Source of the DNA: Mycolicibacterium moriokaense
GTDB lineage: Bacteria > Actinomycetota > Actinomycetes > Mycobacteriales > Mycobacteriaceae
Direction of reading: 5' to 3'
Assembly (NCBI RefSeq): GCF_003347205.1
Contig: NZ_QQBJ01000001.1
Coordinates: 62,001 to 126,000 of the forward strand
Length of the DNA: 64,000 nt
The notes under the pieces are model-generated. The model was not told where the DNA came from. It searched no databases and saw only the letters and a program-made list of their open reading frames with translations. How positions within the stretch are numbered: position 1 is the first letter of the stretch; every line of letters starts with the position of its first letter. Of the stretch, positions 1-7,968 are shown in pieces. The translations under genes were made by a program, and so were the position numbers.

Positions 1-35
1 TTGAGACCGCCGTCGGCTGCTTATAGTGAATCGCC
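1..35 (+). promoter_or_regulatory. Promoter of the TetR gene, probably leaderless
   Basis: TTGAGA at 1-6 and TATAGT at 22-27 are separated by 15 bases. The -10 fits the mycobacterial TANNNT form and ends eight bases before the ATG at 36, so the transcript probably begins at or next to the start codon, with no Shine-Dalgarno. The -35 is at the very edge of the window and may be incidental. Confidence 0.5.
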
Positions 36-716
36 ATGTCTTCCGATGCGCCGGTTGCGCGACGAGCAACAGAATCAGCTCCCAACGGGATGTCCCGTCG
101 GGAGGAGCTGCTGGCCGTCGCCACCAAACTCTTCGCCGCGCGGGGCTACCACGGCACCCGGATGGACGACGTCGCCGACGCCGTCGGGCTGAACAAGGCC
201 ACCGTCTACCACTACTACGCCAGTAAGTCGCTGATCCTCTACGACATCTACAAGGGCGCCGCCGACTTCACCGTGGCCGCGCTGCACGACGACCCGTCGG
301 CGTCGGCCAGGGAGACCATCTACCACTTCACCCGCAGGCTGCTGGTCGGCATTTCCGGTGACCTCGAGCGCGCGGCGGTGTACTTCCAGGAGGGCCCGTA
401 CATCACCGAGTGGTTCACCGCGGAGCAGGTCGACTACATCCGGGAGAAGGAGACCCAGGTCTACGAGCATGTTCGCGACGTCATCGACCGCGGCATCGCC
501 AGCGGCGAGTTCTACGACTGCGACTCCCACGTGCTGGCGCTGGGCTACATCGGGATGACACTCGGCTCGTACCGCTGGCTGCGACCGCAGGGCAGGCGCA
601 CCGCGCAGGAGATCGCCGCGGAGTTCAGCACCGCCCTGTTGCGGGGCCTCATCCGTGACGAGACCGTGCGGGCGGAATCGCCGCTGGGCGTCGACGTGGC
701 CACGGAGGCGCCGTAA
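36..716 (+). CDS. TetR/AcrR-family transcriptional regulator
   Basis: A 226-residue protein with the classic TetR layout. The N-terminal helix-turn-helix covers about residues 20-67 (RREELLAVATKLFAARGY, then GTRMDDVADAVGLNKATVYHYY) and is followed by an all-helical ligand-binding half. The ATG at 36 is chosen because a -10 element lies just upstream and no ribosome site is present. The stop overlaps the next ATG by one base, so it is translationally coupled to the SRPBCC gene. A small lipophilic ligand is plausible because the next genes concern lipid handling, but the sequence does not show the ligand. It is not the known mce1 regulator, which is the GntR gene further on. Confidence 0.88.
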   Translation: MSSDAPVARRATESAPNGMSRREELLAVATKLFAARGYHGTRMDDVADAVGLNKATVYHYYASKSLILYDIYKGAADFTVAALHDDPSASARETIYHFTRRLLVGISGDLERAAVYFQEGPYITEWFTAEQVDYIREKETQVYEHVRDVIDRGIASGEFYDCDSHVLALGYIGMTLGSYRWLRPQGRRTAQEIAAEFSTALLRGLIRDETVRAESPLGVDVATEAP

Positions 717-1156
717 TGCCGTTGGTGAGCAAGACCGTTGAGATCGACGCGTCGGCGGAGGCGATCATGGCGATCGTCGCGGACTTCGAGGCCTACCCGG
801 AGTGGAACGAGGAGATCAAGGGCTGCTGGGTGCTGGCCCGCTACGACGACGGTCGGCCCAGCCAGCTTCGGCTCGACGTGGTGGTGCAGGGCCAGTCGGG
901 CACCTTCATCACGGCGGTGTACTACCCGAGCCCGAACGAGATCTTCACGGTGCTGCAGCAGGGCGATCACTTCGACAAGCAGGAGCAGAAGTTCGCCGTG
1001 GTGGCGATGGGGCCGACGTCGCTGCTGACCGTCGACCTCGACGTGGAGACCAAGCTGGCGATCCCGAAGACGATGGTGAAGAAGGCGATCGCGGACACGC
1101 TCGACTACCTGGCGGGCAACCTCAAGGCCCGTGCCGAGCAGCTCGCCGCAGGCTAG
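716..1156 (+). CDS. SRPBCC/START-like protein, TB18.5 (Rv0164) type
   Basis: 146 residues, the normal length for a single SRPBCC (polyketide cyclase/Bet v 1-like) domain. It starts MPLVSKTVEIDASAEAIMA and contains the family signature FEAYPEWNEEIKG near residues 23-35. These folds form a deep pocket for hydrophobic molecules; no catalytic residues can be assigned. Its place just before the mce1R/fadD5 pair matches Rv0164 (TB18.5) of M. tuberculosis. ATG overlaps the TetR stop, so the two are probably one transcript. No signal peptide is seen, so it should be cytosolic. The ligand is unknown. Confidence 0.8.
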   Translation: MPLVSKTVEIDASAEAIMAIVADFEAYPEWNEEIKGCWVLARYDDGRPSQLRLDVVVQGQSGTFITAVYYPSPNEIFTVLQQGDHFDKQEQKFAVVAMGPTSLLTVDLDVETKLAIPKTMVKKAIADTLDYLAGNLKARAEQLAAG

Positions 1157-1254
1157 TCGCCGTCTTGGTCGTCGTCCGGGCCGAAGAGCGCGTCCCAAAA
1201 CGATCCGCGCGAATTGGCGCCGAGTTCGGCAGCTCTGTCGCACAACTCCAGCAC
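1153..1254 (-). CDS. Possible 33-residue small protein between TB18.5 and mce1R
   Basis: A short minus-strand frame from a GTG at 1254 ends with a stop that overlaps the TB18.5 stop. The peptide (LELCDRAAELGANSRG, then FWDALFGPDDDQDGD) has an amphipathic helix and an acidic tail and reads like real mycobacterial protein rather than out-of-frame GC-rich noise. The frame stays open further upstream but is then proline/alanine-rich. I see no clear ribosome site. It could also be the remnant of a longer gene. Function unknown. Confidence 0.25.
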   Translation of the reverse strand: MLELCDRAAELGANSRGSFWDALFGPDDDQDGD

Positions 1255-1339
1255 CCGTTTGGTGTGGGCAGGCGCAGCGGAGGGCGGGCTGACGGCGGCT
1301 GCCGGGCAGGGCAGCGGGGGCCGATGGCCCGCGGCCCGC

Positions 1340-2032
1340 TCAGTTCCAGATGCCCGTTTCCTCGAGGCGCTCGGTCAATCGCCGGGCGCCGTCGGAGAAC
1401 TGCCAGTCCGTCAGGCGCACCACCTCGGCGACGTCGCGACGGCGCAGCGCCGCGATCAACCGGCGGTGATGGTCGACGGCTTCCACCCCCCACTGAGGGT
1501 CGGCAGCGTAGATCAGCGGCGGCATGTAGCGGGCCACATGCAGCAGAAACCACGCCAACTTGATGCGGCCCGTCGTGTGATTGAGCGAGCGGTGGAACCG
1601 GAACTCCGCTTCGGCGATGGTCTCTGCGTCCCCATGCTCGACGGCCGCCGCGAATTCGTCGTTGAGCCGGTCCAGTTCGGCGATGTCGTCGTCGGTGATC
1701 CGTTCGGTGGCCGTCGCGGCGAGTTCCTTGGCGATGGTGGCCTGCAGCCAGAAGACATCCTCGACGTCACGGCGGCTCAGCGGGGCCACGATGTGGCCGC
1801 GATGTGGCTCCAGCACCACCATTCCCTCGCCGCGCAACGTGCGCAGCGCCTCGCGCACCGGAGTGATGCTGACCCCCAACTGCGCCGCCGTCTCGTCGAG
1901 CCGAATGAACGTGCCCGGCAACAGCATTCCCGACATGATGGCCGCCCGCAGATGGCCGGCGACCTCGTCCGACATCTGCTCGCGGCGCACGCGGCGCCGC
2001 GAGCGATGAACGGGCCTCGCCGGTGCGTTCAC
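1340..2032 (-). CDS. mce1R: GntR-family (FadR subfamily) regulator, Mce1R
   Basis: 230 residues. An N-terminal winged helix at about residues 18-85 (LRAAIMSGMLLPGTFIRLDE, then SITPVREALRTLRGEGMV) is followed by an FCD ligand domain with metal-site-like histidines (FRFHRSLNHTTG, DHHRRLIAAL). It is divergent from fadD5, exactly as Rv0165c is from fadD5 in M. tuberculosis, where Mce1R represses the mce1 operon. It should bind the 63-base divergent promoter region; a 5-4-5 palindrome lies there. Starts further inside are possible, but this length matches the family. Confidence 0.88.
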   Translation of the reverse strand: MNAPARPVHRSRRRVRREQMSDEVAGHLRAAIMSGMLLPGTFIRLDETAAQLGVSITPVREALRTLRGEGMVVLEPHRGHIVAPLSRRDVEDVFWLQATIAKELAATATERITDDDIAELDRLNDEFAAAVEHGDAETIAEAEFRFHRSLNHTTGRIKLAWFLLHVARYMPPLIYAADPQWGVEAVDHHRRLIAALRRRDVAEVVRLTDWQFSDGARRLTERLEETGIWN

Positions 2033-2046
2033 TCGGCCTCCATTCG

Positions 2047-2080
2047 AGGGGTTGTCCCCTGACCGCCGAGGCCATAGTGT
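2047..2080. promoter_or_regulatory. Divergent mce1R/fadD5 promoter with candidate Mce1R operator
   Basis: A perfect inverted repeat AGGGG-TTGT-CCCCT lies at 2047-2060. A TANNNT-type -10 (TAGTGT) for fadD5 is at 2075-2080, giving a short leader before the ATG at 2096. The palindrome covers the -35 area, where a repressor would act. Assigning it to Mce1R is inference from position. Confidence 0.4.
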
Positions 2081-2095
2081 GACCGCAGCAACTCA

Positions 2096-3784
2096 ATGTT
2101 TGATCAAATATCAACGCCGCGCAACCGGGAGTCCCAGCCGTTGACCGCTCAGCAGTCGCCGACCGATCAGCCGTACCTTGCGCGACGACAGAACTGGAGC
2201 AACCAGCTGTCCCGGCACGCGCTGATGCAACCCGACGCAACCGCGCTGCGCTACATGGGCGGCGGCACCACTTGGGCCGAGCTTGACCGCCGTGTGACCG
2301 CACTCGCGGGTGCCCTGCACAGGCGCGGCGTCGGGTTCGGTGACCGGGTGCTGATCCTGATGCTGAACAGGACCGAGTTCATCGAGTCGTTCCTCGCCGC
2401 CAATCGACTCGGCGCGATCGCGGTTCCGGTCAACTTCCGGATGACCCCGCCCGAGATCGCCTTTCTGGTCGCCGACTGCGACGCCGAGGTGATGATCGCC
2501 GAGTCGGTGCTGGCCGGGGTCGCCACCGCGGTCAAAGACCTCGAGCCGACGCTGACGACGGTGATCGTCGCAGGCGGCGCCACCGACGACGGGGTGCTCG
2601 GCTACGACGACCTGCTGGTCGAAGCCGGCGAGCCCGCCCCGCTGGTCGACATCCCCAACGACTCCCCGGCGCTGATCATGTACACGTCCGGCACCACCGG
2701 GCGGCCCAAGGGCGCGGTGCTCACCCACACCAACCTCGCCGGGCAGGCGATGACGTTCCTGTTCACCAACGGCGCCGACATCAACAACGACGTCGGCTTC
2801 ATCGGCGTCCCGCTGTTCCACATCGCCGGCATCGGCAACATGATCATGGGCCTGCTGCTGGGCCTGCCGACGGTCGTCTATCCGCTCGGTGACTTCGACC
2901 CCGGCGTGCTGCTCGACGTGCTGGAGGCCGAGAAGGTCACCGGCATCTTCCTGGTGCCCGCGCAGTGGCAGGCGGTTTGCGCCGAGCAGAAGGCCAACCC
3001 GCGTGCGACGCGCCTGCGCGTGCTGTCGTGGGGTGCCGCACCCGCATCGGACACCCTGCTGCGAAGCATGTCCGAGAATTTCCCCGGAACCCAGATCCTG
3101 GCTGCGTTCGGCCAGACCGAGATGTCGCCGGTGACCTGCATGTTGTTGGGCGACGACGCAATTCGCAAGCTCGGTTCGGTCGGCAAGGTCATTCCGACGG
3201 TCAGCGCCCGGGTCGTCGACGACGACATGAACGACGTGCCCGACGGGCAGGTAGGCGAGATCGTCTATCGGGCGCCGACCCTGATGGAAGGCTATTGGAA
3301 CAACCCGGAGGCCACGGCAGAGGCGTTTGCCGGTGGCTGGTTCCACTCCGGTGACCTGGTGCGCCGCGACGAAGAGGGCTACATCTGGGTCGTCGACCGC
3401 AAAAAGGACATGATCATCTCGGGCGGCGAGAACATCTACTGCGCGGAGGTCGAGAACGTCCTCGCGGGCCACCCGGCGATCGTCGAGGTCGCGGTGATCG
3501 GCCGAAGCCACGAGAAGTGGGGCGAAGTCCCGGTGGCCATTGTGAGTTTGCGCGCGGAGGCCGATTCGCCCCTCGAATTGCCCGATCTGGACGAATTCCT
3601 CACCGAACGGCTTGCGCGGTACAAGCATCCGAAGCATCTGGAGGTCGTCGACGCCCTGCCCCGCAATCCCGCTGGCAAAGTGCTGAAAACGGAACTGAGA
3701 AGCCGATTCGGCGCGCAGAAATCGGTTGACGCCAACGAAACATCTTCTGTCCCAACGGTTTCTGTCGGCCGGGCAGAAAGTTAA
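2096..3784 (+). CDS. fadD5: Long-chain fatty-acid CoA ligase/synthetase FadD5
   Basis: 562 residues, an ANL-superfamily adenylating enzyme that would activate fatty acids to acyl-CoA via acyl-AMP in the cytosol. The P-loop-like motif (MYTSGTTGRPKGAVLTH) is at about residues 198-214, the A5 motif AAFGQTEMSP follows, and the hinge/A8 region GWFHSGDLVRRDEEGYIWVVDR and GGENIYC are intact. The catalytic lysine is in PAGKVLKTEL near the C-terminus. It is the first gene of the mce1 transcription unit, as in M. tuberculosis. Start is uncertain: ATG 2096 is used, but an in-frame TTG at 2141 would give an N-terminus closer to M. tuberculosis FadD5. A 212-base gap separates it from yrbE1A. Confidence 0.9.
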   Translation: MFDQISTPRNRESQPLTAQQSPTDQPYLARRQNWSNQLSRHALMQPDATALRYMGGGTTWAELDRRVTALAGALHRRGVGFGDRVLILMLNRTEFIESFLAANRLGAIAVPVNFRMTPPEIAFLVADCDAEVMIAESVLAGVATAVKDLEPTLTTVIVAGGATDDGVLGYDDLLVEAGEPAPLVDIPNDSPALIMYTSGTTGRPKGAVLTHTNLAGQAMTFLFTNGADINNDVGFIGVPLFHIAGIGNMIMGLLLGLPTVVYPLGDFDPGVLLDVLEAEKVTGIFLVPAQWQAVCAEQKANPRATRLRVLSWGAAPASDTLLRSMSENFPGTQILAAFGQTEMSPVTCMLLGDDAIRKLGSVGKVIPTVSARVVDDDMNDVPDGQVGEIVYRAPTLMEGYWNNPEATAEAFAGGWFHSGDLVRRDEEGYIWVVDRKKDMIISGGENIYCAEVENVLAGHPAIVEVAVIGRSHEKWGEVPVAIVSLRAEADSPLELPDLDEFLTERLARYKHPKHLEVVDALPRNPAGKVLKTELRSRFGAQKSVDANETSSVPTVSVGRAES

Positions 3785-3996
3785 CTGAGGGAGGTGGGTT
3801 TGCTAACGGTTATAGGCTCAATCCGACCGATGCAGTGCACCCCCAGGGGGCCATCGGGTACAGTCCTGTGGTCCGTCTTACTACCCGCGGGTAGGGAGAC
3901 GGCGGTCACACACACGGTTTCGGGGCAAGGAGGGGGCGTGCGACAGGGGCTGCCGTACCGCCACGTCAGCCGTGGCATGGGCGTGGGAGCACGCAG
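3785..3996 (+). promoter_or_regulatory. fadD5-yrbE1A intergenic regulatory region
   Basis: This 212-base gap is unusual in an otherwise overlapping operon. It contains a perfect 14-base palindrome CTACCCGCGGGTAG at 3881-3894 and a second inverted repeat, GCCACG-N5-CGTGGC, at 3960-3976 just before the yrbE1A GTG. TATAGG near 3812 could be a -10. In M. tuberculosis the equivalent gap has been described as an internal mce1 promoter with negative cis-elements. The TACCC/GGGTA half-sites resemble copper-regulator boxes, but the spacing (2 instead of 5) does not fit. Confidence 0.45.
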
Positions 3997-4797
3997 GTGA
4001 CGGCCACGCAACCGGGAATCGGCGACTACGTCGCCAAGCAGACCAGGCCTGCGCTGGAAGCCGTCGGCGGCTTCGTACGTATGTGCGTACTGACCGGCAA
4101 GGCGCTGTTCCGGCCGCCGTTCCAGTGGCGCGAGTTCATCCTGCAGAGCTGGTTCCTGATGCGGGTGGCCTTCCTGCCCACGCTGGCGGTTTCCATACCT
4201 CTTACGGTCCTTCTCATCTTCACCCTCAACATCCTGCTGGCGGAGTTCGGCGCGGCCGATGTCTCCGGTGCGGGCGCGGCCATCGGCGCCGTGACGCAGC
4301 TGGGCCCCCTGGTCACCGTGCTGGTGGTGGCAGGCGCGGGCTCGACCGCGATCTGCGCGGACCTGGGCGCCCGGACGATCCGTGAGGAGATCGACGCCCT
4401 CGAGGTGCTCGGCATCGACCCGATCCACCGGCTGGTCGTCCCGCGCGTCGTCGCCTCTACTTTCGTCGCCATCCTCCTCAACGGCGCCGTCATCACCGTC
4501 GGTCTGGTCGGCGGCTTCATATTCGGTGTGTATCTGCAGAACGTGTCGGCGGGCGCGTACGTGTCCACGCTGACACTGATCACCGGCCTGCCCGAGGTCG
4601 TCATCTCGATCGTCAAGGCGGGCACCTTCGGCCTGATCGCCGGCCTGGTCGGCTGCTACCGCGGCCTGACTGTCGCCGGCGGCGCCAAGGGTGTCGGCAC
4701 CGCGGTGAACGAGACGCTGGTGCTCTGCGTGGTCGCCCTCTTCGCGGTCAATGTCGTGCTCACCACCATCGGCGTCCGGTTCGGGACGGGGCATTGA
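3997..4797 (+). CDS. yrbE1A: Mce1 transporter permease YrbE1A (MlaE family)
   Basis: 266 residues; integral membrane subunit of the Mce1 lipid importer. Several hydrophobic segments are present. The MlaE/YrbE signature is GARTIREEIDALEVLGIDP at about residues 126-144, the coupling-helix region thought to contact the MceG ATPase, which is encoded elsewhere. Start is the GTG at 3997, two genes' worth of overlap logic supporting it: the stop is one base from the yrbE1B GTG. Length agrees with M. tuberculosis YrbE1A. Confidence 0.93.
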   Translation: MTATQPGIGDYVAKQTRPALEAVGGFVRMCVLTGKALFRPPFQWREFILQSWFLMRVAFLPTLAVSIPLTVLLIFTLNILLAEFGAADVSGAGAAIGAVTQLGPLVTVLVVAGAGSTAICADLGARTIREEIDALEVLGIDPIHRLVVPRVVASTFVAILLNGAVITVGLVGGFIFGVYLQNVSAGAYVSTLTLITGLPEVVISIVKAGTFGLIAGLVGCYRGLTVAGGAKGVGTAVNETLVLCVVALFAVNVVLTTIGVRFGTGH

Positions 4798-4798
4798 C

Positions 4799-5668
4799 GT
4801 GACCACTACGAACGTCCTCAAGTCCCGCTTCCCGCGCGGGTACGCCCGCACCGAGCGGTGGGCGGGCGCGCCCGCCCGGTTCCTCGACAGCGTCGGCCAC
4901 GTCGCCTGGTTCGTGGTGACCGCGATCGGCTCGATCGGCCATGCGCTGCGCTACTACCGCAAGGAGACCCTGCGGCTGATCGCGGAGATCGGCATGGGCA
5001 CCGGCGCGATGGCCGTCATCGGCGGCACCGTCGCCATCGTCGGCTTCGTCACCCTGTCGGGTTCCTCGCTGGTGGCGATCCAGGGCTTCGCATCCCTGGG
5101 CAACATCGGGGTCGAGGCGTTCACCGGCTTCTTCGCCGCCCTGATCAACGTCCGCATCGCCGCGCCGGTGGTGTCCGGACAGGCGCTGGCGGCAACCGTC
5201 GGCGCGGGTGCCACCGCCGAACTCGGCGCGATGCGCATCAGTGAGGAGATCGACGCACTCGAGGTGATGGGCATCAAGTCCATCTCGTATCTGGTCTCCA
5301 CCCGCATCATGGCGGGCTTCATCGTGATCATCCCGCTCTACGCGATGGCGATCATCATGTCGTTCCTGTCGGCCCAGGTGACGACGACCTTCTTCTACGG
5401 TCAGTCGATCGGCACCTACGAGCACTACTTCCGGACCTTCCTGCGTCCGGATGACGTGTTCTGGTCCTTCGTCCAGGCGATCATCATCTCGGTGATCGTC
5501 ATGCTCAACCACTGCTACTACGGCTACTTCGCCAGCGGCGGACCGGTCGGCGTCGGCGAGGCCGTCGGCCGATCGATGCGCGCCTCGCTGGTGGCGATCG
5601 TGTGTGTTGTCCTGTTCGCTTCGTTGGCGCTCTACGGCGTCGACCCGAACTTCAACCTCACGGTGTAG
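4799..5668 (+). CDS. yrbE1B: Mce1 transporter permease YrbE1B (MlaE family)
   Basis: 289 residues from a GTG one base after the yrbE1A stop. It repeats the family signature AMRISEEIDALEVMGIKS at about residues 142-160 and has several predicted membrane helices. It forms the permease heterodimer with YrbE1A in the inner membrane, through which lipids delivered by the MceA-F tunnel are taken in. The mce1A ATG follows three bases after its stop, so translation is tightly coupled. Confidence 0.93.
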   Translation: MTTTNVLKSRFPRGYARTERWAGAPARFLDSVGHVAWFVVTAIGSIGHALRYYRKETLRLIAEIGMGTGAMAVIGGTVAIVGFVTLSGSSLVAIQGFASLGNIGVEAFTGFFAALINVRIAAPVVSGQALAATVGAGATAELGAMRISEEIDALEVMGIKSISYLVSTRIMAGFIVIIPLYAMAIIMSFLSAQVTTTFFYGQSIGTYEHYFRTFLRPDDVFWSFVQAIIISVIVMLNHCYYGYFASGGPVGVGEAVGRSMRASLVAIVCVVLFASLALYGVDPNFNLTV

Positions 5669-5671
5669 CGC

Positions 5672-6940
5672 ATGACGGCCCCCCTGAACTCGTCCCGCAC
5701 ACCGCCCTACAAGCTGGCCGGCACCGTGCTGACCTTGATCACCGTCGCCGCGGTGGTGCTGGTCTACTTCCAGTTCCGCGGCGACTTCCTGCAGCGCGAA
5801 CAGCTGACGATGATGTCCGACCGCGCGGGCCTTTCGATGGATCCCGGCGCGAAGGTGACCTACAACGGCGTCGAGATCGGCCGGGTCACGGCGGTCGACG
5901 AGGTCACCGTCGGTGACCAACCGCAGGCCAAGATCACCCTCGCGGTCGATCCCAAGTACCTGGATCTGATTCCGAAGAACGTGGACGCGAAGATCAACGC
6001 CACCACGGTGTTCGGCAACAAGTACATCTCATTCACGTCGCCGAAGAACCCGTCGCCGCAACGCATCTCGGCGTCCGACACCATCGATGCCACCCACGTG
6101 ACCACCGAGTTCAACACCCTGTTCGAGACGGTGACCTCGGTGTCGGAGAAGGTCGACCCGATCAAGCTGAACCAGACGCTGTCCGCGACGGCGCAGGCGC
6201 TTCAGGGTCTCGGCGACCGGTTCGGCCAGTCGATCATCAACGGCAACCAGATCCTCGGCGACCTGAACCCGAAGATGCCGCAGATCCGCCGCGACAACCA
6301 GTTGCTGGCCGACCTCGGCGACGTCTATGCCAACGCCGCCCCCGACCTGTTCGACGGCCTCGACAACGCGGTCACCACCGCGCGCACGCTGAACGAGCAG
6401 CAGGGCAACATCGATCAGGCGCTGATGGCCTCGATCGGCTTCGGCAACACCGGCGGCGAGATCTTCGAGAAGGGCGGCCCGTACCTGATCCGGGGCGCCG
6501 AGGACCTGATCCCGACCTCTCAGTTGCTGGACGAGTACAGCCCAGCGCTGTTCTGTACGATCCGCAACTACCACGACGTGGAGCCGAAGATCGCGGCCTC
6601 GCTGGGCGGCAACGGGTACTCGCTGAACACCCACTCCGAGATCCTTTTCCCGGCCAACGCCTACGTCTATCCCGACAACCTGCCGCGGGTGAACGCCCAC
6701 GGCGGGCCGGAGGGTAGGCCCGGCTGCTGGCAGCCGGTGACCAAGGATCTCTGGCCGAACCCGTATCTGGTGATGGACACCGGCGCATCGATCGCGCCTT
6801 ACAACCACATCGAGTTGGCCTCGCCGTTCGGCTGCGCAGGCCTGCCCCCGTGCCTCATCCCGCCGGCAGTGCCGCTCATCGCTCCGGGTATCGAATACGT
6901 CTGGGGCCGCCAGCTCGGGGAGAACACGATCAACCCATGA
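5672..6940 (+). CDS. mce1A: Mce-family protein Mce1A
   Basis: 422 residues. One N-terminal membrane anchor (about residues 12-34) precedes an MCE domain (about 38-118; GLSMDPGAKVTYNGVEIGRV) and a long helical region that builds the periplasmic tunnel (TSVSEKVDPIKLNQTLSATAQ). The C-terminal part has Cys-containing loops (GRPGCWQP, FGCAGLPPCLIPP). It is slightly shorter than M. tuberculosis Mce1A (454). The six Mce proteins are thought to form a hexameric lipid conduit spanning the periplasm. The stop overlaps the start of mce1B by four bases. Confidence 0.93.
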   Translation: MTAPLNSSRTPPYKLAGTVLTLITVAAVVLVYFQFRGDFLQREQLTMMSDRAGLSMDPGAKVTYNGVEIGRVTAVDEVTVGDQPQAKITLAVDPKYLDLIPKNVDAKINATTVFGNKYISFTSPKNPSPQRISASDTIDATHVTTEFNTLFETVTSVSEKVDPIKLNQTLSATAQALQGLGDRFGQSIINGNQILGDLNPKMPQIRRDNQLLADLGDVYANAAPDLFDGLDNAVTTARTLNEQQGNIDQALMASIGFGNTGGEIFEKGGPYLIRGAEDLIPTSQLLDEYSPALFCTIRNYHDVEPKIAASLGGNGYSLNTHSEILFPANAYVYPDNLPRVNAHGGPEGRPGCWQPVTKDLWPNPYLVMDTGASIAPYNHIELASPFGCAGLPPCLIPPAVPLIAPGIEYVWGRQLGENTINP

Positions 6941-7968
6941 AACTCACCGGCACCGTCGTCAAGCTCGGCATCTTCTCATTGGTGCTGCTGCTGTTCACCG
7001 CAATCATCATCGTGGTGTTCGGTCAGATGCGGTTCGACCGCACGACCGGCTACTCGGCTGTCTTCAGCAACGCCAGCGGTCTGCGCGCCGGGCAGTTCGT
7101 CCGGGCCTCGGGCGTGGAGGTCGGCAAGGTCTCCAGTGTCGAGCTGATGGACGGCGGCCGCCGCGCCAAGGTGGACTTCGACGTCGAACGCGACCTGCAG
7201 CTGTACCAGGGCACGACGGCCTCGATCCGCTACCTGAACCTGATCGGCGACCGCTACCTGGAGCTCAAGCGCGGCGACGACAACCAGCGGCTGCCCGCGG
7301 GCAGCACCATCCCGTTGGAGCGCACCCAGCCCGCGCTCGACCTGGACGCGCTGATCGGCGGCTTCCGTCCGCTGTTCCGTGCCCTGGATCCCGACAAGGT
7401 GAACAACATCGCCCAGTCGATCATCACGGTCTTCCAGGGCCAGGGCGGCACCATCAACGACATCCTGGATCAGACGGCGTCGCTGACCGCGGCGCTGGCC
7501 GACCGCGACCAGGCCATCGGCGAAGTGATCCGCAACCTGAACAACGTGCTGGACACCACCGTCAAGCACCAGCAGCAGTTCGATCAGACGGTCGTCGACT
7601 TCGAGAAGCTGATCACCGGGCTCAAGGACCGCAAGGATCCGATCGCCAGTTCCGTCGCCGACATCAGCGACGCCGCGGGCACGGTCGGAGACCTGCTCGC
7701 CGACAACCGCCCGCTGCTGAAGAGCACCGTCGGCGACCTGGAGGTCATCCAGCAGCCGATCGTCGACCAAAAGGACCAGTTGAACGACATCCTGACCCGG
7801 CTGCCGACCGCGCTGAAGATCATCGGCCGCGCCGGCGGCGTCTACGGCGACTTCTTCAACTTCTACGCCTGTGACGTCACGCTGAAGCTGCCCGGCCTGC
7901 AGCCCGGCGGACCGGTGCGCTCGGTGAAGGTGTGGTCGCAGCCCTCGGGTAGGTGCACGCCGCAATGA
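6937..7968 (+). CDS. mce1B: Mce-family protein Mce1B
   Basis: 343 residues from the ATG at 6937, which overlaps the mce1A stop (ATGA). A longer frame exists upstream but lies inside mce1A and lacks a ribosome site. It has a single membrane anchor (about residues 8-28), an MCE domain (SGLRAGQFVRASGVEVGKV, about 42-60) and a helical tunnel region (IAQSIITVFQGQGGTINDIL). It is a subunit of the Mce1 lipid importer. It overlaps mce1C by four bases. Confidence 0.93.
   Translation: MKLTGTVVKLGIFSLVLLLFTAIIIVVFGQMRFDRTTGYSAVFSNASGLRAGQFVRASGVEVGKVSSVELMDGGRRAKVDFDVERDLQLYQGTTASIRYLNLIGDRYLELKRGDDNQRLPAGSTIPLERTQPALDLDALIGGFRPLFRALDPDKVNNIAQSIITVFQGQGGTINDILDQTASLTAALADRDQAIGEVIRNLNNVLDTTVKHQQQFDQTVVDFEKLITGLKDRKDPIASSVADISDAAGTVGDLLADNRPLLKSTVGDLEVIQQPIVDQKDQLNDILTRLPTALKIIGRAGGVYGDFFNFYACDVTLKLPGLQPGGPVRSVKVWSQPSGRCTPQ

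Noticed and set aside
36-716. TetR gene as KstR or direct mce1 regulator
   Set aside because: No KstR-type operator is seen nearby, and the known regulator position is taken by the GntR gene.
2111-3637. Long antisense open frame opposite fadD5, and similar long frames opposite mce and acyltransferase genes
   Set aside because: Their composition (Arg/His/Asp/Gly-rich, no domains) is that of GC-rich shadows of the sense gene; they have no ribosome sites.
3841-3900. RicR copper box in the fadD5-yrbE1A gap
   Set aside because: TACCC and GGGTA are present but separated by 2 instead of 5 bases, and the operon has no copper link.
4076-4081. TACGTA words inside yrbE1A, the NACHT gene (34885) and the MFS gene (62245) as operators
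   Set aside because: They are single copies within coding sequence, without a partner at 11 bases, and far from promoters.
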